A DNA stretch of 64,000 nucleotides from QHXW01 sp035297145 (GCA_035297145.1 DATGZN010000047.1:16127-80126), one strand, 5' to 3'; counted from the first letter of the stretch, positions 40,748 to 49,802 are shown. The notes: generated by a model from the sequence alone, not told the origin. Numbers and translations: made by a program.

Positions 40748-43700
40748 TGCGTACGGCCACGCTGGTTCACCGCAGCCTGACTTATTACTGGCGAACGAAT
40801 CTGCTGGTGGTTCTGGGAGTGGCCACAGCGGTAGCCGTGCTTGCTGGTGCGTTGGTGGTGGGCGATTCTGTGCGCGCCAGCTTGCGCGATCTGGTGCTCA
40901 ACCGGATTGGCCGCACCGACACCGTGGTGTCCGGTGCCAGTTTCTTTCCGGAGCAACTGAGCACCGCGCTCGCACAGGACGAGCGTTTCTCCGCCTGCCC
41001 GCTCATCGCGTTTGAGGGGTTGGTGATTCATGACGCGAGTGGCCGCCGCGCATCTGGTGTTCAAGTGTTCGGAGTGGATGAGCGATTCTGGTCGTTCCAC
41101 GGAGTTAATGCTCCGGAGCTGCCGGCCATGAGCGCGGCGCTGACGGAAGATCTTGGCGCGAAGCCTGGTGACGCCGTTCTGTTGCGCGTCGAGAAGCCTT
41201 CCGCGATTCCGCTTGAGTCACTGCACGGCCGGAAGGAAGATGTGGGCCGCACGCTGCGCTTCACAGCTCATGAGCCACTGGCCGCTTCCGGGTTGGGAGA
41301 CTTCTCGCTACGCCCGCAGCAAGGTCCTGTGCGCGCGATCTTCGTGCCGCTCAGGAGACTGGAGCGCGACCTGGGCGAGACGGGTAAGGTCAACACCATC
41401 CTCATTGCGCGCGAGCCGGCCGCTGTGCCGATCGAGAAGCTGCTGCGTGAGCGATACACGCTGGAGGATCTCGGCTTGACTCTGCGCGCTCTCGATTCAA
41501 CTCGCGGCGTCTCGCTGGAATCCGGCGCCGCAATCTTAAGCGACACCGTTGCTGCCGTAACGATGGAAACAGCGCGAAGGCTCGGCGTGCGCACCGAGCC
41601 CATTCTCACCTACCTTGCCAACAGCATCCGCGCCGGCTCGCGCGAGGTCCCGTACTCGCTCGTGACTGCTGACGATGATCTCTTTAAGGACGCGAAGAGC
41701 GGCATTCTGCTAAACGGCTGGGCGGCGCGCGAACTCGGCGCGCACCCGGGCGACACCGTCTCGCTTGACTACTACACGTGGACGGGCGACGGTCAACTCC
41801 ACACTGCTTCCGCAAAGTTTCCCCTCGCAGGCGTTCTGTCTCTTGCCGGCGCGGCCGGCGACCGCGATTTCGCGCCGGATTACCCGGGCATCACGCAAAC
41901 TGCCAGCTTGCACGATTGGGATCCGCCGTTTCCGGTCGACTTGAAGCGCGTGCGTCCCAGCGACGATGAATACTGGAAGAAGTACCGCACCACGCCCAAG
42001 GCGTTTCTGCCGCTGGCTGCCGGACAGAAGTTGTGGGGCTCGCGCTTCGGAAAGCTGACCTCCATCCGCCTGCATGGCGTGAGTGATGATTTCGCGAACC
42101 AGCTTCGCGCGGCGATTGATCCCATGTCGGCCGGCTTCGCCGTGTATCCGGTGCGCGCGCAGGCCCTGGCTGCCTCCGCAGGCGCCACTGATTTCGGCGA
42201 GTACTTCGTCTACTTCAGCTTCTTCCTGATGGCGGCGGCACTACTGCTGGCGGCATTGTTTTTCCGGCTCAGCATTGAGCAGCGCTTGAGGGAGATCGGC
42301 ATGTTTCGTGCCATGGGATTCCCCGATGCCGCGATCCGCAACCTGTTCCTGGTGGAGGGCGGCGCGCTGGCGCTGGCAGGTTCAGTTCTGGGCATGGCAG
42401 GTGCGGCGGGATACGGGGCGCTGGTCATGTTCGGTCTGCGGACCAGTTGGTCGGGCGCAGTCGGAACGCGGCTGCTGTCCCTGCATATATCACCCTCGGC
42501 GCTTCTCATCGGTGCTGGCGGTGGCTTTGGCGTAGCCGTGCTCTGCATCTGGTGGACACTGCGCGGGCTGCGCCGCATCACGCCCCGTGGGCTGCTCTCC
42601 GCGCGACGCTTGCAGTCCAAGATGCCGGCATGGGTGGGCCTCGCATGCGCGGCGGCCGGTATCGCTGTGCTGGCTGCGTCGCGCTGGATCGGTGCGGCCG
42701 GCGGTTTCTTCGCCGGAGGGGTTTTGCTCCTGGTGGCCGCGTTGTTCGAAGGGCGGGCTTGGCTTGAACGCCGCGGTTCGGCTGCGCTTCCGGGGATCCC
42801 AGCACTCGGTTTCCGGAACGCTGCTTGGCGTCCGGGCCGCAGCATTCTGTGCACGGCGCTCATCGCATCCGCCACATTCCTCATCATTGCCGTGGATGCT
42901 TTCCGGCGCGACGAGCGGCCGGCGCTCGATCCGAAATCCGGCACGGGCGGCTTTGCGCTGATGGCGGAATCGCTGTTGCCGCTCATTCACGATCCCAACT
43001 CGGCCCCGGGCAGGGAAGCGCTGAACCTGACGGATCCCGCGCTGAGCGGAGTGCGCTTTACTCGGTTTCGGCTGCGTCCCGGCGACGACACCAGTTGCCT
43101 CAACCTGTACCAGCCGCGCAATCCGCGCATCCTCGCTCCAACGGGCGATTTTCTAGCGCGCAGCCGATTCTCATTCCAGGAATCACTCGCCCGATCGCCC
43201 GAAGACAAGAGCAACCCATGGCTACTGCTTGAATCGACGCTGAGCGACGGCGCGATTCCGGCTATCGCCGATGCCAATTCGATCGAGTATGTACTCCATC
43301 GCAAGCTGGGCGAGGATGTTGTTCTTACAAATGGCGACCGGCCGTTAAATCTGCGGCTTGTCGCTGCGCTTTCCGACAGCATCTTCCAAGGCGAGCTGCT
43401 CATCTCAGAGGCGAACTTCCTTCGGCTGTTTCCCGACCAGGCGGGTTACCGGTTCTTCCTGATCGACTCGCCGACTGAAAAAACCGCCGAAGTCACGAGC
43501 GCGCTCGAACGAACGCTTTCCGACTACGGCTTCGACGTCGCCTCAACCGCCAGTCGGCTCGCCGCCTACCATCAAGTCGAGAACACCTACCTCTCGACGT
43601 TCCAAACACTCGGCGCTCTGGGACTGCTGCTCGGTACTGTGGGGCTCGCCGCGGTTCTCGCCCGCAACGTGCTCGAGCGCCGGCGCGAACTCGCGCTGCT

Positions 43701-43965
43701 TTCGGCGGTCGGCTACCGGCGATCCAATCTCGCCACCATGATCCTCGCCGAGAACGCGCTGATTCTGGTCGGTGGTCTCGCGATTGGCACGGCTTGCGCT
43801 GTCGTGGCGATCATTCCGGCGATCGCCTCGCGTGGGGGTCATGTGGCTGCGCTGTCGATGGTGATCTGGCTCGGGATCATTCTGGCAACCGGGCTTGCGG
43901 CAGTGTCGGCGGCCACGCTGATCATGGTTCGTCAGCCGCTGCTCGAATCGTTACGTGCGGAATAG
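40747..43965 (+). CDS. FtsX-domain ABC transporter permease, large
   Basis: A 1072-residue permease. One TM near the N-terminus (WRTNLLVVLGVATAVAVLAGALVVGDS) is followed by a large periplasmic domain (about 60-480) and then TM segments near 485-505 (YFSFFLMAAALLLAALFF), 545-570 and further to 660, a second periplasmic part and a final FtsX block (TLGALGLLLGTVGLAAVLARNVLERRRELALLSAVGYRR). It is the 'double FtsX' architecture found with LolD-like ATPases that remove lipids or lipid-linked compounds from the outer leaf of the inner membrane or export them. It starts in an ATG overlapping the VOC stop by one base and closes the operon. Confidence 0.9.
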   Translation: MRTATLVHRSLTYYWRTNLLVVLGVATAVAVLAGALVVGDSVRASLRDLVLNRIGRTDTVVSGASFFPEQLSTALAQDERFSACPLIAFEGLVIHDASGRRASGVQVFGVDERFWSFHGVNAPELPAMSAALTEDLGAKPGDAVLLRVEKPSAIPLESLHGRKEDVGRTLRFTAHEPLAASGLGDFSLRPQQGPVRAIFVPLRRLERDLGETGKVNTILIAREPAAVPIEKLLRERYTLEDLGLTLRALDSTRGVSLESGAAILSDTVAAVTMETARRLGVRTEPILTYLANSIRAGSREVPYSLVTADDDLFKDAKSGILLNGWAARELGAHPGDTVSLDYYTWTGDGQLHTASAKFPLAGVLSLAGAAGDRDFAPDYPGITQTASLHDWDPPFPVDLKRVRPSDDEYWKKYRTTPKAFLPLAAGQKLWGSRFGKLTSIRLHGVSDDFANQLRAAIDPMSAGFAVYPVRAQALAASAGATDFGEYFVYFSFFLMAAALLLAALFFRLSIEQRLREIGMFRAMGFPDAAIRNLFLVEGGALALAGSVLGMAGAAGYGALVMFGLRTSWSGAVGTRLLSLHISPSALLIGAGGGFGVAVLCIWWTLRGLRRITPRGLLSARRLQSKMPAWVGLACAAAGIAVLAASRWIGAAGGFFAGGVLLLVAALFEGRAWLERRGSAALPGIPALGFRNAAWRPGRSILCTALIASATFLIIAVDAFRRDERPALDPKSGTGGFALMAESLLPLIHDPNSAPGREALNLTDPALSGVRFTRFRLRPGDDTSCLNLYQPRNPRILAPTGDFLARSRFSFQESLARSPEDKSNPWLLLESTLSDGAIPAIADANSIEYVLHRKLGEDVVLTNGDRPLNLRLVAALSDSIFQGELLISEANFLRLFPDQAGYRFFLIDSPTEKTAEVTSALERTLSDYGFDVASTASRLAAYHQVENTYLSTFQTLGALGLLLGTVGLAAVLARNVLERRRELALLSAVGYRRSNLATMILAENALILVGGLAIGTACAVVAIIPAIASRGGHVAALSMVIWLGIILATGLAAVSAATLIMVRQPLLESLRAE

Positions 43966-44754
43966 CATAGCGGAGTCTGCAAGCGCGGCATATCTGCCTT
44001 GGGGATCGATCTGTTTCACTTGCCGAAGTTGCTCGGCGGCCTCGTCATTCAGGCCTCCGGCGAGCAGCGCCCGGGCGATGTGATAGTAAACCCCGGCAGC
44101 GCCCGGTTTGCTGTGGACGTTGCCATATTGACGCGCCTCGTTGAGTGACTCTCTCGCCTCGTCGGCACGGCCGAGCAGGAACAAGGCCCAGGCACGGTTC
44201 GCGAGAAGATAGCCGAATATGTGCTGGTCCACTCCGGCTTGTTTTGGCGATACGCGTTTGAACTTGAGACCGAGATCGACCAATTGCAGCGCCTTCTGCG
44301 GCTCGATGCCTTGTTGCAAGTAGACTTCAGCCAGGCTGCTGTAAGCCACTGCTCCGTTCGGGCGGTTCCGTATCGCCTCTTCGTAGACCTGGCGCGCCTC
44401 ATCGTAGCGCTTTTCGCCGAGCAGCACATAACCCAAGTTCGCAAGAAAGAGGCCTCTCTGCGGCGGGGAAAGCGTGTGCGCGAGACATTGGCGGATGACT
44501 TCCTCGGCCTCGCGATTCCGCCCGGCGAACATGAGGACCGTGCCGGTCATATGCAGCAGATTCGGACTTGTTACGTGCAGCCGCTTCAGCAGCGTGAGGC
44601 GCGTCAAAGCCTGGTCGTACTTGCCCTCCCTTAATGGAGTCTTCGCGACCCACAGGGGTAGCTTCTGCCGCACGTACGGCACAAGGATCGCGATCATCAC
44701 TCCCCCGAGGGCGATATCGAGGAGATAGTCGACGCGGTCGAAAGATGAGATCAA
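43951..44754 (-). CDS. Membrane-anchored TPR protein
   Basis: A 267-residue protein with one TM helix (VDYLLDIALGGVMIAILVPYV) and about five tetratricopeptide repeats behind it (LTLLKRLHVTSPNLLHMTGTVLMFAGRNREAEEVI, LANLGYVLLGEKRYDEARQVYEEAI, YSSLAEVYLQQGIEPQKALQLV, NRAWALFLLGRADEARESL, YYHIARALLAGGLNDEAAEQL). TTG 44754 overlaps the stop of the DegT aminotransferase by three bases (TTGA); the open frame beyond it is antisense to that gene. It may be a partner or anchor for the exported aminotransferase (inference). Ends 15 bases inside the convergent FtsX gene. Confidence 0.78.
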   Translation of the reverse strand: MISSFDRVDYLLDIALGGVMIAILVPYVRQKLPLWVAKTPLREGKYDQALTRLTLLKRLHVTSPNLLHMTGTVLMFAGRNREAEEVIRQCLAHTLSPPQRGLFLANLGYVLLGEKRYDEARQVYEEAIRNRPNGAVAYSSLAEVYLQQGIEPQKALQLVDLGLKFKRVSPKQAGVDQHIFGYLLANRAWALFLLGRADEARESLNEARQYGNVHSKPGAAGVYYHIARALLAGGLNDEAAEQLRQVKQIDPQGRYAALADSAMLFRT

Positions 44755-46073
44755 CTGCGCGCCACCTGCGGATAGACCTTTCGGATGGCGGTTACGATGT
44801 CGTCTGTGTCTTTCGCGGTGAATGTCGGGTCGAGCGACACGCCGGCGAAGCGGCTCAAGATGTCGATCGTTCGAGGACAGCACGCCGCGCCGTACTGGAT
44901 CGAGCGCCCGCGTTCCGATGTGAACGATGGCCACGCCGGGTGCACCGTGCGCTTGTATTCGACGTGCGGCTGCACCGGCAGAATCGCCGATCCGCCCGGT
45001 AGCGATGCGGGAACGTTCTCCGCTTTCATGACCGCGCGGTAGCGTTCGCATTGCGCCTTACTCTCAAAGCCCAGAAACACCGCAGTGCCGAGCTCGCCTT
45101 GCGGATCGGGCAAATGGCGAAGCTTGACGCCCGGCAGATCGCGAATCCCGTCGTACACGCGGCGTGCGCTCGCCTGGACGGATTGCACAATGCGATCGAG
45201 CTTCCGCAACTGGGCTACCAGCACACCGCCGGTGAATTCGCTCATGCGGAATTGACTGCCCGCAATCGAATCAGTTTTCGCGCCGCCCACGAGTTGTTCG
45301 TGCAGTGGGCGAAAAGCGCCGAGATCGTGATAGCGGCTGGCGCGCTCGAATAACAGCGGATCGTTGGTGACCACTGCGCCGCCCTCACCCGACGTGATGG
45401 TCTTGTTGAGCTGCATGCTGTAGATGCCGATGTCGCCCATCGAGCCCACAGGGTGGCCCTTGTAACTCGCGCCCACCGACTGCGCGCAGTCTTCCAGCAC
45501 GCGGATGCCGTGACGCCTGGCGATTTCCAGGATGCGGTCCATATCCGCCGGGTTGCCCTGGAGGTGCACAGCCATGATGAGCTTGGTCCGTGGGGTGATC
45601 TTGCTCTCGACATCGCCGGGGTCGATGTTGAACGACTCATCGATCTCGGAGAAAACGGGCAGCGCCCCGGCGAGCACGATGGCGTTGAAGCAGGAGTGCC
45701 AGGTCCAGGCGGGGAGAATCACTTCATCGCCCGGACCGATTCCGCAAGCCGCCACCGCCGCCTGGAGCGCTGCCGAGCCCGAGGTCACCGCCAGCGCAAA
45801 ACGGGTTTGCATGCGGCGCGCGAACTCTTTCTCGAAAGCGGCGACCTTCGCCGGCGGCTCTTTGCCCGGACCGTACCAGCGGAACGGGCGCCGCAGTTTT
45901 ACCACATCGGCCAGCTCACGGTTCTCGTCGTCGCCGTAGAACGCAGTGCCCCAGAAATCAGCATGCAATGGCGTTTCGCGTACAGGCTTGCCGCCTTCGA
46001 CGGCGAGTTTGGGTGGATTCGCGGATGCGCCCGCAGCCGCAACGGCACCCGCAAGGAAAGTCCGGCGATTCAT
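44751..46073 (-). CDS. DegT/DnrJ/EryC1/StrS-family aminotransferase with TAT signal
   Basis: A 440-residue PLP enzyme of fold type I, sugar-aminotransferase/AHBA-synthase group. The PLP lysine is in MQLNKTITSGEGGAVVTND, with VTSGSAALQAAVAACGIGPGDEV for the phosphate clamp and MAVHLQGNPADM / VLEDCAQSVGASYKG. It starts with MNRRTFLAGAVAAAGASA, a twin-arginine signal. These enzymes normally act in the cytoplasm on nucleotide sugars; export would be unusual. It is preceded by a HIBADH-like gene (52 bases) and followed by an overlapping TPR protein gene. Confidence 0.88.
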   Translation of the reverse strand: MNRRTFLAGAVAAAGASANPPKLAVEGGKPVRETPLHADFWGTAFYGDDENRELADVVKLRRPFRWYGPGKEPPAKVAAFEKEFARRMQTRFALAVTSGSAALQAAVAACGIGPGDEVILPAWTWHSCFNAIVLAGALPVFSEIDESFNIDPGDVESKITPRTKLIMAVHLQGNPADMDRILEIARRHGIRVLEDCAQSVGASYKGHPVGSMGDIGIYSMQLNKTITSGEGGAVVTNDPLLFERASRYHDLGAFRPLHEQLVGGAKTDSIAGSQFRMSEFTGGVLVAQLRKLDRIVQSVQASARRVYDGIRDLPGVKLRHLPDPQGELGTAVFLGFESKAQCERYRAVMKAENVPASLPGGSAILPVQPHVEYKRTVHPAWPSFTSERGRSIQYGAACCPRTIDILSRFAGVSLDPTFTAKDTDDIVTAIRKVYPQVARS

Positions 46074-46124
46074 GTTCTGGTCTCCCTTCTAAGATGGAAG
46101 AACGTTTCGGCTGGTTCGATTCTA

Positions 46125-47003
46125 TCAGGCGTCGACGATGCCGGCGTCGCGGGCGGCGACCTCGGTGAGGGCGGCCCAATCGGCGTCGGCGCGACCGTGG
46201 GCGATGGCGCTGAGAAAGTGATCGCGGATCAGGCTGGCTAGGGGCATGGGTACAGCAGCGCCTTGTCCTGCATCGAGCGCCAGTTCCGCGTCCTTCAAGC
46301 CAAGGGTCAGACGAAAACCGGCGGGCTCGAAGCTCCGGTCAGCCACGATCTTGCCGTAGTTCGCGTACACCGGGGAGTTGAACAGCGCATTCAGCACTTC
46401 AAGAAACGAGTGAGGGTCCATGCCCGACTTACGCACCAGGGCGAACGACTCTCCCATGGCTTCGAGCATGGACATCAACATAAAATTAGCGGCGATCTTG
46501 GTGACATTCGCTTGCCAGGGCTGATCTCCCATTACGAAAATGCCGCGGCCGATGGCGTCCATCAGCGGTTTGCAGCGATCGACTTGCTCTCGTGGGCCGG
46601 CCGCCATGATCCAAAGCTTCTTATCCCTTGCGGCCTCCGGCCTTCCCAAAACCGGCGACGCGACGTAACCCTGGCCGCGGCTGGTGTGCGCCTCCGCCAG
46701 TTCTTTCGAGAGGGCCACGCTGATGGTACTGGTGCCCATGTGTATGCCGCCCGGCGGGAGCGCGTTAATCGCGGCACCGAGCATGACGTCACGGACGGCC
46801 TGATCATTCGCCAGCATGGTGATGGCAGCGTCCACGCCAGCTACGGCGTCCGCCGGCGAATCTGCGACGCGCGCCCCCGCCGCTACGAGCGGTGCGAGTT
46901 TCTCGCGCGTGCGATTGTACACGATCACGTCGTGCCCCGCTCGCAACAGGTTGAGCGCCATGGGCTCTCCCATATTTCCAGTTCCGAAGAATGTAACTTT
47001 CAA
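46125..47003 (-). CDS. 3-hydroxyisobutyrate dehydrogenase-like (beta-hydroxyacid) oxidoreductase
   Basis: A 292-residue NAD(P)-dependent oxidoreductase of the 6-phosphogluconate/HIBADH family. MKVTFFGTGNMGEPMALNL is the dinucleotide-binding loop, TMLANDQAVRDVMLG an inner loop, MGTSTISVALSKELAEA the second motif (usually D-x-S-T-x-x-P), and QANVTKIAANFMLMSMLEA carries the catalytic Lys. It reduces or oxidises a beta-hydroxyacid, possibly tartronate semialdehyde or glyoxylate. It is followed at 51 bases by the DegT aminotransferase in the same direction. The 3' end of rnpB is about 108 bases upstream of its start, on the same strand. Confidence 0.9.
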   Translation of the reverse strand: MKVTFFGTGNMGEPMALNLLRAGHDVIVYNRTREKLAPLVAAGARVADSPADAVAGVDAAITMLANDQAVRDVMLGAAINALPPGGIHMGTSTISVALSKELAEAHTSRGQGYVASPVLGRPEAARDKKLWIMAAGPREQVDRCKPLMDAIGRGIFVMGDQPWQANVTKIAANFMLMSMLEAMGESFALVRKSGMDPHSFLEVLNALFNSPVYANYGKIVADRSFEPAGFRLTLGLKDAELALDAGQGAAVPMPLASLIRDHFLSAIAHGRADADWAALTEVAARDAGIVDA

Positions 47004-47037
47004 GCGAAGAGCTCCTTTGCCAGCAAGCCGCGGATGT

Positions 47038-47068
47038 CCCGCAAACGGCGCGGTACCCCCGCGCTACA
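47038..47068. repeat. Dispersed REP-like repeat, copy 2
   Basis: Matches 28650-28680 at 27 of 31 positions, including CGCGGTAcCCCCGCG and the following CTACA. It lies between the HIBADH-like gene and the 3' end of rnpB, both on the minus strand. Confidence 0.7.
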
Positions 47069-47110
47069 AGTGTTCGGAAACGGGATTGGGTTTAGCATCG
47101 GACGCATATA

Positions 47111-47527
47111 GCAGCTTGCCGGACTGTAAGCCGGTTTCTGTACCCTTGCGGGCGGCAGCCATTCCTCTGGGCCGCCCATTACTGGGTGGCTCTAGCAACC
47201 TACCCGAGAGTCAAGCGGAGCGGGCCGCTCCTCCTCTCCTATTTGGTCTTGCTCCGCGTGGGGTTTACCCTGCCAGCCGGATTGCTCCTGCCGCGGTGCG
47301 CTCTTACCGCACCTTTTCACCCTTACCCGAATGGCGGGGCAGCCCTTCAGCCTGCCCGAAGTGACAGGCTGAAGCCTGTCCCACCATTAAGGCGGTATAT
47401 TTTCTGTGGCACTTTCCGTAAAGTCCGCTTTGAGCGAACCCTCCCGGCCGTTAGCCGGCACGCTGCCCTGTGGAGACCGGACTTTCCTCCCCCATGACAG
47501 GGGCGGCTGCCCATCCGGCAAGCTACG
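47111..47527 (-). ncRNA. rnpB: RNase P RNA, bacterial type A
   Basis: About 417 bases on the minus strand. The two halves of the P4 helix are visible: GAGGAAAGTCCGG near the 5' end and ACAGAAACCGGCTTACAG near the 3' end. Terminal arms close P1 (GTAGCTTGCCGGA at about 47514-47526 against TCCGGCAAGCTGC at 47111-47123). GGTAAACCCC and GAGCAAGACCAAATAG blocks belong to the specificity and J-regions. A strong hairpin with GACAGGCTTCAGCCTGTC occupies the position of the variable P12 arm. It processes pre-tRNA 5' ends with the RnpA protein, whose gene is not in this window. Confidence 0.95.
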
Positions 47528-47552
47528 GCTTTATTGTCGCACGCGAAAAGCA

Positions 47553-47584
47553 TTTCAACGCCGAGACGCCGAGGCGCCGAGAAA
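47553..47584 (+). repeat. 32-bp direct repeat, left copy
   Basis: A 32-base stretch with the core CAACGCCGAGACGCCGAGGC, identical to 49696-49727 and flanking the M13 peptidase gene. More distant copies on the opposite strand lie at 58328-58357 and 60807-60833. Confidence 0.95.
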
Positions 47585-47642
47585 ATCCAGGGGCCGGTAA
47601 GGCTTGACAATTTTACGGATTGTACGGAATTGTGGGAGGTAC

Positions 47643-49685
47643 ATGCGCTTTTTTCCCTGCACGATTCTCATAATCGGGTGCCTCGCCGCATCCGCTCAAG
47701 ACAGCAAAGTCAACAAAGATGCAGGCAGCAAGGTGACTCCAGTGTTTGATCCCTCGGCGCTCGATTCCACCGCCGATCCATGCGTCGATTTTTATCAATA
47801 CGCCTGCGGCACGTGGCTCGCGAAGAACCCCATACCTCCCGATCGCCCGGAGTGGGCGCGCTTCGACGAGCTTGAAGAGCGGAACCTGGCGATCCTCCGG
47901 GAGATTCTGGAGAAGGCCGCGGTGAACAGTCCAAAACGCAGCCCGATCGAGCAGAAGATTGGCGATTACTACGCCGCGTGTATGGACGAAGCGGCCATCG
48001 AGAAAAAGGGAATCGAGCCGATCAAGCCGGAGCTGGATCGCATCGCGGCGCTGTCTGACAACAATCTGTTGGCCGATGAGGTGGCCCACCTGCAACGTGC
48101 CGGTGCGAACGTGCTGTTCCTCTTCACGTCACAACAGGACTACAAGAACGCGAATGCCATGATCGCGCTCGCCGACCAGGGCGGTCTGGGGTTGCCCGAG
48201 CGTGACTACTACCTCAAAGACGATCAGAAGTCTGTCGAGACACGCCAGAAGTATCTGGAGCATGTCACGAAAATGTTCCAATTGCTGGGTGATTCGCCGG
48301 AGCGTGCGGCGGCCAGGGCCCAGGCCGTCATGAGCATCGAAAGCGCGCTCGCGACCGGATCACTGGATGTTGTGTCGCGGCGCGATCCCGCCAGAATCTA
48401 TCACAAGACACGGCGGGAGGAACTGGTGCTCTCGCTCGCTCCCTCGTTCGCATGGCCCAAGTATCTGGCCAGTATCAACGCACCGGCCATCGAAAGCTTG
48501 AACGTTGCCGTGCCGGAATTCTTCAAAGCTCTGGACTCACTCGTCAATACGGCCCGTCTCGACGACTGGAAAACTTATCTGACCTGGCAGTTGGTGCACG
48601 CTCATGCGCCACTGCTTTCCAGCGGGTTCGTCCATGAGAACTTTGATTTCTACGGGAAGTACTTAACTGGCGCGCAAGAACTGCGGCCGCGCTGGAAACG
48701 TTGCGTACAATTTGTCGATAACGATCTGGGCGAAGCGCTGGGGCAAAAATATGTGGAGCGCACATTCGGCGCCGAGGGCAAAGAGCGGACCTTGCAAATG
48801 GTACACACCCTCGAGAGCGCATTAGGGAAAGACCTCATGGCCCTGGACTGGATGTCGCTGGCGACCAAACAAAAGGCGATCGAGAAGCTTAATGCGATCA
48901 CCAATAAGATCGGTTATCCAGACAAGTGGCGCGACTATTCGAGCGTCAAGATCGTGCGCGGCGATGCTGCCGGTAACGACGAGCGCGCCACGGAGTTCGA
49001 GTTCCAACGCCAGCTCGACAAGATCGGCAAGCCCGTCGACCACACCGAGTGGCAGATGACGCCGCCGACGGTGAACGCCTATTACGACCCGCAGATGAAC
49101 GACATCAACTTCCCGGCGGGCATTTTGCAGCCGCCCATGTTTGACAAGAGCGCGGATGACGCCGTCAATTTCGGCGCTATTGGTTCGATCATTGGCCACG
49201 AACTGACGCATGGCTTCGACGATGAAGGACGCCAGTTCGACGCAAAAGGCAATCTACGTGACTGGTGGACGGCCCAGGATGCCGCCGAGTTCGAAAAGCG
49301 CGCCAGTTGCCTGGTGGATGAGTACTCGAGCTTTAAAGCCGTAGAGGGCTTGAAGGTCAACGGCAAATTGACTCTGGGCGAGAACACAGCCGACTTTGGC
49401 GGCCTGCGCGTCGCTTACATGGCGCTGATGGAGGATCTAGCGGCAAGAACCATGCCGAAAGTCGATGGCTTCACATCCGAGCAGCGGTTCTTTCTCGCCT
49501 ATGCGCAGAGTAATTGCGAGACCGAATCGGATGAGCTCCTGCGCCTTTCTGCGCAGACGGACCCCCACTCGCCGCCCAAGTTTCGCGTCAACGGCATAGT
49601 CCAAAACATGCCGGAGTTCCAGAAGGCTTTTGGATGCCGGCTGGGCCAGCCCATGGTGCGCAAGCCCGCGTGCCGGGTGTGGTGA
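47643..49685 (+). CDS. M13 (neprilysin/PepO-like) metallopeptidase, exported
   Basis: A 680-residue zinc peptidase. The signal peptide is MRFFPCTILIIGCLAASAQ. The catalytic site is IGHELTHGFDDEGRQFD with H-E-x-x-H at about residue 518, the third zinc ligand and Asp are in GENTADFGG, and NAYYDPQMNDINFPAGILQ is the substrate-binding N-A-x-Y motif. The chain ends in CRVW, the family's usual C-terminus. It degrades oligopeptides outside the cell or in the periplasm. ATG 47643 is supported by GGGAGG just upstream and the signal peptide; a TTGACA sequence at 47605-47610 may be part of its promoter. Confidence 0.96.
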   Translation: MRFFPCTILIIGCLAASAQDSKVNKDAGSKVTPVFDPSALDSTADPCVDFYQYACGTWLAKNPIPPDRPEWARFDELEERNLAILREILEKAAVNSPKRSPIEQKIGDYYAACMDEAAIEKKGIEPIKPELDRIAALSDNNLLADEVAHLQRAGANVLFLFTSQQDYKNANAMIALADQGGLGLPERDYYLKDDQKSVETRQKYLEHVTKMFQLLGDSPERAAARAQAVMSIESALATGSLDVVSRRDPARIYHKTRREELVLSLAPSFAWPKYLASINAPAIESLNVAVPEFFKALDSLVNTARLDDWKTYLTWQLVHAHAPLLSSGFVHENFDFYGKYLTGAQELRPRWKRCVQFVDNDLGEALGQKYVERTFGAEGKERTLQMVHTLESALGKDLMALDWMSLATKQKAIEKLNAITNKIGYPDKWRDYSSVKIVRGDAAGNDERATEFEFQRQLDKIGKPVDHTEWQMTPPTVNAYYDPQMNDINFPAGILQPPMFDKSADDAVNFGAIGSIIGHELTHGFDDEGRQFDAKGNLRDWWTAQDAAEFEKRASCLVDEYSSFKAVEGLKVNGKLTLGENTADFGGLRVAYMALMEDLAARTMPKVDGFTSEQRFFLAYAQSNCETESDELLRLSAQTDPHSPPKFRVNGIVQNMPEFQKAFGCRLGQPMVRKPACRVW

Positions 49686-49695
49686 GCGGGAAAGA

Positions 49696-49727
49696 ATTTC
49701 AACGCCGAGACGCCGAGGCGCCGAGAA
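49696..49727 (+). repeat. 32-bp direct repeat, right copy
   Basis: Identical over 32 bases to 47553-47584, starting ten bases after the M13 peptidase stop. The remaining gap to the YbbP-like gene (49728-49802) holds nothing else recognised. Confidence 0.95.
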
Positions 49728-49802
49728 GAACGAATTCAGATTGCTGTGGGTGCGGGATGTTCAGGACGGTGGGCGCTCGGGATTTGAGGGCGCGGAGAGA
49801 GC

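Noticed and set aside
47186..47497. 103-codon plus-strand frame across rnpB
   Set aside because: It lies in the RNase P RNA gene, whose conserved P4 and P1 segments explain the sequence.
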